A DNA stretch of 18,006 nucleotides, from positions 1-18,006 of the forward strand of contig JBDSOJ010000254.1 of the NCBI GenBank assembly GCA_039914895.1, read 5' to 3'. The DNA is from Gaiellasilicea sp039914895. Lineage in GTDB: Bacteria > Actinomycetota > Thermoleophilia > Gaiellales > Gaiellaceae. The notes under the pieces are model-generated. The model had not been told where the DNA came from. It did no database searches and saw nothing but the letters and a program-made list of their open reading frames with translations. Shown here piece after piece: positions 15,088 through 18,006 of this stretch; position 1 is the stretch's first letter, and every line of letters begins with the position of its first letter. Position numbers and translations under genes: made by a program.

Positions 15088-15165
15088 CTAGAAGCGGCCG
15101 CGGCCGAAAAAGCCGAGCAGCGCAAGCACCAGCACGACGATCAGGATGATCCAGAGCAAGCTCAT
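15088..15165 (-). CDS. 25-aa single-span membrane peptide
   Basis: A very short gene that standard callers may miss. The peptide starts MSLLW, has one uninterrupted hydrophobic helix of Ile, Leu and Val (about residues 3-20) and ends GFFGRGRF, so a positively charged C-terminus would stay inside. Support for translation is good: AAGGAG lies six bases before the ATG, the best Shine-Dalgarno apart from ftsZ, and an intrinsic terminator follows 24 nt after the stop, so it has its own transcript. The frame is open further upstream, but that stretch is arginine-rich and ignores the ribosome site. Small hydrophobic peptides of this build occur in many bacteria, as regulators of membrane proteins or as type I-toxin-like peptides. 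Function unknown. Confidence 0.7.
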   Translation of the reverse strand: MSLLWIILIVVLVLALLGFFGRGRF

Positions 15166-15171
15166 TCGGTG

Positions 15172-15177
15172 CTCCTT
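15172..15177 (-). promoter_or_regulatory. Ribosome binding site (AAGGAG) of the 25-aa peptide
   Basis: Minus-strand AAGGAG is followed by CACCGA or a one-base shift of it and ATG 15165. It is the main evidence that the peptide starts at this ATG. Confidence 0.65.
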
Positions 15178-15233
15178 TCGTAACCTGTCGGTGAGACGCA
15201 GTCGTCGATCCACTATTCCCGCACCGCGAAACA

Positions 15234-15242
15234 TCACACATC
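15234..15242 (+). repeat. TCACACATC, second copy of the shared 9-bp motif
   Basis: Identical to 7852-7860. It lies upstream of the -10 box of the beta-propeller gene, a position suited to a regulator site. GTGACG six bases on overlaps the possible -35. Confidence 0.3.
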
Positions 15243-15247
15243 GGGAG

Positions 15248-15277
15248 GTGACGTCGAGGACAACGGTGGCGTATAAC
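15248..15277 (+). promoter_or_regulatory. Promoter of the beta-propeller gene (GTGACG-18-TATAAC), near-leaderless
   Basis: TATAAC (15272-15277) matches TATAAT in five of six bases, and GTGACG (15248-15253) matches TTGACA in four of six at 18-bp spacing. ATG 15285 begins seven bases after the -10 box, so the mRNA should start at or next to the start codon. Confidence 0.55.
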
Positions 15278-15284
15278 AGGAGTG

Positions 15285-17147
15285 ATGGATCTCGGTAGAC
15301 GCGTCGCGCTCCTCGCGGCGCTGGCGATCGTCGGCGCCGCCGCTCTGGGGGGAACAACGGCCCGCTCGGCCCCCGAAGCCGTGGCCAAGCCGCGGTTGAC
15401 CGCGTTCGGCTCCTGCGGCCAACTGCTCGGCTACGCGAAGGCGCAGGCGACGCGCTTCGTCGGCCCGTACGGTCTCGGTGCCCCCGGCAGGGTCGACATC
15501 GCCGAGACGACCCGCGCCGCCGCGCCGCAGCAGGGCGTCGACTACTCGGGCACGAACGTGCAGGAGGAGGGCGTCGACGAGCCGGACCTGGTCAAGACGG
15601 ACGGGAGGACGCTCTTCGCCGTCGCGGGCGGGAAGCTGCGCGCGGTCGACGTCACCGGTCTGAAGCCGCGGCTGCTCGACTCGCTCGCGCTCGACCCGGC
15701 GCTGACGCACGAGCTGCTGCTCCACGGCGACCGCCTGCTCGTGCTCTCCCGCGGCGGCTTCTGGATCGAGCCCTTGCCGGCGATTGCGGCGCGGATGGCG
15801 CCTTATACGCCGGCCTCGTCCGTCCTGGCGGAGATCGACGTGTCCGTTCCGGCGAGGCTCCGGCTCGTCCGCACGCTTACACTCGACGGTTCGTACGTCG
15901 CGGCGCGGCTGGTCGGCTCCAGCGCCCGGATCGTCGCCGCCTCCCAGGTTCCCGCAGCGCTCCCGTTCACGCAGCCGGCCGACGGCTCGAAGGCGGCGAT
16001 CGCGGCGGCTTCGAAGCGGAACCGGGCCGTCGTCGCGGGCTCGAGGATCGCGCGCTGGCTTCCGTCCTACCGGATCAAGCGCGCGGGCGCGAAGCCGAGC
16101 AAGGCGCGCCCGCTCGTCCAGTGCCGGCACGTGCGCCGCGCGAGCGCGTTCTCCGGTCTCGGCATGCTCACCGTCCTTACCGTCGACCTGAGCAAGGGGC
16201 TTCAGCCGGTCGACTCGGCCGCCGTGATGACGGACGGCCGCATTGTCTACGCCTCGCCGGAGAGCCTCTACGTCGCGACCGAACGCTGGGCCGACCGGCC
16301 CAATCCGGACACGCCGACGCAGGACAAGAACGGCGTCCAGACCGAGATCCACAAGTTCGACATCTCGAGCCCGGTCAAGACGCACTATCGCGGTAGCGGC
16401 AAGGTCTCCGGCTATCTGCTCAGCCAGTGGTCGCTCTCGGAGCATCGGGGTGTGCTCCGCGTCGTCAGCACCGAAAGCCCGGCCTGGTGGGGTGGAGGCG
16501 GCGAGACCGAGTCGTTCCTGACGACGCTGCGCCCGTCAGGGGGCGCCCTCGTCCAGGCCGGCCGGATCGGCGGGCTCGGCAAGGGCGAGCGCGTCTACGC
16601 CGTGCGCTTCGTCGGCGACACCGGGTACGTCGTCACCTTCCGCCAGATCGACCCGCTCTACACCGTCGATCTCTCGCTCCCCGAGCGCCCGCGCGTGCTC
16701 GGCGAGCTGAAGATCCCGGGCTACTCGGCCTACCTGCACCCGATCGGCGAGGACCTGCTGCTCGGCGTCGGCCAGGACGCGGACGACAACGGCCGCCCGC
16801 TCGGGACGCAGCTCTCGATCTTCGACGTCTCCGACCTGCGCCGGCCGACGCGCCTGCACACCCGCCACCTCGGCCAGGGCTGGTCGGAGGCCGAGCACGA
16901 CCATCACGCCTTCCTCTTCTGGCCGCGGACGGGGCTCGTGATGATCCCGTTCGAGCAGCGTGCCGCCGGCTTCCGCGTCGGCCGCTCGCGCGGGATCGAC
17001 CCGGCCGGCCGCGTCGAGCACGACCGGGCGAGCCCGATCCGCCGCTCGCTCGTCGTCCGCGACGGCGTGCTCACCGTCTCCGAGAACGGCGTCATGGCGA
17101 GCAGCCTGGCGACGCTCGCCGAGCGCGGCTTCGTCGCGTTCCCCTAG
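15285..17147 (+). CDS. Secreted protein with C-terminal beta-propeller domain
   Basis: A 620-aa exported protein. Residues 1 to about 30 are a signal peptide: a short basic start (MDLGRR), then a hydrophobic Ala/Leu core; there is no lipobox Cys at the end. The body matches the Beta_propel family (PF09826, COG4880), with the hallmark TNVQEEGVDEPDLVKTDG (90-107), repeated blades such as LTVDLSKGLQPVDS and LYTVDLSLPERPRVLGELK, and late motifs LSIFDVSDLRRP and EHDHHAFLFWP. Its role is unknown in the family; a surface binding or enzyme scaffold is usual for such propellers. The start is ATG 15285; an adjacent in-frame GTG (15282) is less likely given the -10 box. It is divergent from the 25-aa peptide, and its stop shares CTAG with the nucleotidyltransferase gene. 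Confidence 0.9.
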   Translation: MDLGRRVALLAALAIVGAAALGGTTARSAPEAVAKPRLTAFGSCGQLLGYAKAQATRFVGPYGLGAPGRVDIAETTRAAAPQQGVDYSGTNVQEEGVDEPDLVKTDGRTLFAVAGGKLRAVDVTGLKPRLLDSLALDPALTHELLLHGDRLLVLSRGGFWIEPLPAIAARMAPYTPASSVLAEIDVSVPARLRLVRTLTLDGSYVAARLVGSSARIVAASQVPAALPFTQPADGSKAAIAAASKRNRAVVAGSRIARWLPSYRIKRAGAKPSKARPLVQCRHVRRASAFSGLGMLTVLTVDLSKGLQPVDSAAVMTDGRIVYASPESLYVATERWADRPNPDTPTQDKNGVQTEIHKFDISSPVKTHYRGSGKVSGYLLSQWSLSEHRGVLRVVSTESPAWWGGGGETESFLTTLRPSGGALVQAGRIGGLGKGERVYAVRFVGDTGYVVTFRQIDPLYTVDLSLPERPRVLGELKIPGYSAYLHPIGEDLLLGVGQDADDNGRPLGTQLSIFDVSDLRRPTRLHTRHLGQGWSEAEHDHHAFLFWPRTGLVMIPFEQRAAGFRVGRSRGIDPAGRVEHDRASPIRRSLVVRDGVLTVSENGVMASSLATLAERGFVAFP

Positions 17148-17638
17148 CGGGTCTCGTCGGCGAGCGTGCGGTACTCGCTGGCCATCAGCTTGTCCTTCGT
17201 TCGGCCTGCGGCCTCCTTCATCGCGATCAGGTGATCGAGCGAGGCGACGTGGATGAGTACGCCTTCGAGCGGCTGCGGCTCGCCGGCGGCCCGCTTCAGC
17301 TCGTTGTAGTGCGGCGCACCGTCGGGGTCGGTGAGGATGTCGAGACTGCCGTGCGGTGTCTCGAAGGTGAAGCGAGCTCCGTTCTCTAGGGTCTTCGTGT
17401 CGAGGATGAACGGGACGTCAGCCGGGGCTCCACGAAGTCGGGCGCCGAGCTCTACGAGTGCCGCGGCCAGGCGCTCGAGATTCTCCCGTTCTCGGCCGTA
17501 CGCGATGTCGACGTCGTAGGTCGGATAGGAGGAGCCGCGCATGACGCCCGCGAGGCCGCCGATGAGCACGAAGTCCACCTCGTGCGCCAGCAGCGCGTCG
17601 AGGATCGGCCGTGGCCGGAACTCAGGTGGCCGCACCAC
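17144..17638 (-). CDS. Nucleotidyltransferase, AbiEii/MNT-like, possible toxin
   Basis: A 164-aa protein with the DNA polymerase-beta-like nucleotidyltransferase core. The catalytic set looks complete: IGGLA (26-30), T40 with D42 and D44 in TYDVDIAY, a third acidic residue D100 in GSLDILTD, and the late lysine region LIAMKEAAGRTKDKLM (137-152) known from AbiEii-type enzymes. Such proteins transfer NMP to tRNA or protein and often act as toxins beside a regulator. GTG 17638 is the start, and its first 17 nt overlap the end of the upstream xre gene, so the two are co-translated. That layout, regulator first and enzyme second, fits a toxin-antitoxin cassette. A housekeeping role cannot be excluded. 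The stop overlaps the beta-propeller stop by 4 nt. Confidence 0.82.
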   Translation of the reverse strand: MVRPPEFRPRPILDALLAHEVDFVLIGGLAGVMRGSSYPTYDVDIAYGRERENLERLAAALVELGARLRGAPADVPFILDTKTLENGARFTFETPHGSLDILTDPDGAPHYNELKRAAGEPQPLEGVLIHVASLDHLIAMKEAAGRTKDKLMASEYRTLADETR

Positions 17639-17936
17639 GGTTTCGCAGCACGAAGTTCGCCACGTCCGTCATGTGCTCGATCCGGCCGGCGGGTGTCCGC
17701 AGCAGGTTCTGCTGCAGCAGCGTCACGTCATGTCCCCAGTCGATCGCGGCTGCGTCGAGCACGAGCTCCTCGTTCACCATCGCGAGCAGTTTCTCGAGCG
17801 TCTCGACCGTCGGCGAGACGAGCCCGCGCTCGATCCGCGAGATCGCGGCCTGCGAGGTACGCGCACGGATCGCGAGCTGCTTCTGCGTCAACCCGTGCCG
17901 CGCCCGCGCCGCCCTGAGCAGTTGCCCGGCGCTCAT
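17622..17936 (-). CDS. Xre-family HTH regulator, probable antitoxin
   Basis: A 104-aa protein with an HTH_3/Cro-CI domain: LLRAARARHGLTQKQLA (6-22), then TSQAAISRIERGLVSPTVETLEKLL (residues 27-51). The C-terminal part holds LLQQNLLRTPAGRIEH (residues 73-88), a tail often seen in Xre proteins paired with nucleotidyltransferases. It probably represses its own promoter and may neutralise the nucleotidyltransferase encoded 17 nt inside its 3' end. Start ATG 17936 is six bases after TATCGT, so the transcript should be leaderless. Confidence 0.85.
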   Translation of the reverse strand: MSAGQLLRAARARHGLTQKQLAIRARTSQAAISRIERGLVSPTVETLEKLLAMVNEELVLDAAAIDWGHDVTLLQQNLLRTPAGRIEHMTDVANFVLRNRGAAT

Positions 17937-17942
17937 GCATGG

Positions 17943-17948
17943 ACGATA
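17943..17948 (-). promoter_or_regulatory. -10 box (TATCGT) of the xre-nucleotidyltransferase operon, leaderless spacing
   Basis: On the minus strand TATCGT, six bases (CCATGC), then ATG 17936. The box lies beside a short palindrome (TGATATCGT/ACGATATCA side), where autorepression by the Xre protein would be natural. No clear -35 was found. Confidence 0.55.
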
Positions 17949-18006
17949 TCAGATCAGACGTTTCACGACCGCCGCCCGAGCTCTAGCGCGGTTGCAGCGC
18001 CTGCCT

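Noticed and set aside
15205..15230. SigB-like promoter (GTTT...GGGAAT) upstream of the 25-aa peptide
   Set aside because: The two elements on the minus strand are only about six bases apart, too close for a sigma-B-type promoter.
15234..16445. 403-codon minus-strand frame opposite the beta-propeller gene
   Set aside because: Arg-rich shadow of a well-supported secreted protein; would also run through the divergent promoter region.
1..18006. tRNA, rRNA, CRISPR, insertion sequence or phage attachment site
   Set aside because: Looked for cloverleaf-like segments, regular repeats, terminal inverted repeats and transposase or integrase motifs; none seen by eye.

Overview
The window is about 18 kb of very GC-rich, densely packed bacterial DNA. 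The gene content points to an actinobacterium: an Lhr helicase near a Nei2-type glycosylase, a DUF1385 membrane protein, a secreted C-terminal beta-propeller protein, a short GGT homologue, and TANNNT promoter boxes placed for leaderless mRNAs. A deep lineage such as Thermoleophilia (Gaiellales/Solirubrobacterales) is my best guess, but it is inference. No rRNA, tRNA, CRISPR array, insertion sequence or prophage was seen, and no gene-free stretch exceeds about 120 bases.

Left part (1-9044): the 3' two thirds of an lhr helicase gene run off the left edge. A membrane PAS-GGDEF diguanylate cyclase follows. Convergent to it is a GAF-MerR-cobalamin-binding regulator that carries the AdoCbl signatures of the CarH photoreceptor family. 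This regulator is divergent, across only 31 bp, from a nei2-like DNA glycosylase gene. After nei come a 402-aa protein of unknown function with a weakly HEPN-like C-terminus, a 63-aa orphan and a bicupin. Lhr and Nei2 genes are neighbours in mycobacteria; here a c-di-GMP enzyme and a putative light/B12 sensor lie between them.

Middle (about 9069-13730): a ParA/Soj-type ATPase gene overlaps an ftsZ gene by 29 nt. The FtsZ is unusual. It has about 139 residues of Ala/Pro/Glu-rich tail in front of the GTPase domain, and only about 17 residues of linker before its C-terminal peptide. No other dcw-cluster gene is nearby. Convergent to ftsZ is a multi-spanning LPG-synthase-TM/flippase-like protein. 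A compact cytoplasmic GGT homologue is divergent from that and is translationally coupled to a GNAT acetyltransferase.

Right part (13727-18006): the GNAT converges on a DUF1385 (YqhQ-like) membrane protein. Upstream of the latter are a 25-aa membrane peptide with a strong Shine-Dalgarno and an intrinsic terminator, then a divergent secreted beta-propeller protein. The window closes with a leftward two-gene cassette, Xre regulator plus nucleotidyltransferase, that looks like a toxin-antitoxin pair.

Two features of genome style recur. First, a TANNNT-like hexamer lies exactly 6-7 nt before the start codon of seven genes (five perfect, two near matches), implying leaderless transcripts. Second, all four convergent gene pairs overlap at their 3' ends, three of them through the same shared CTAG. 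The best candidates for something undescribed are the parA-ftsZ module with its relocated FtsZ linker, and the CarH-like/nei divergent switch.
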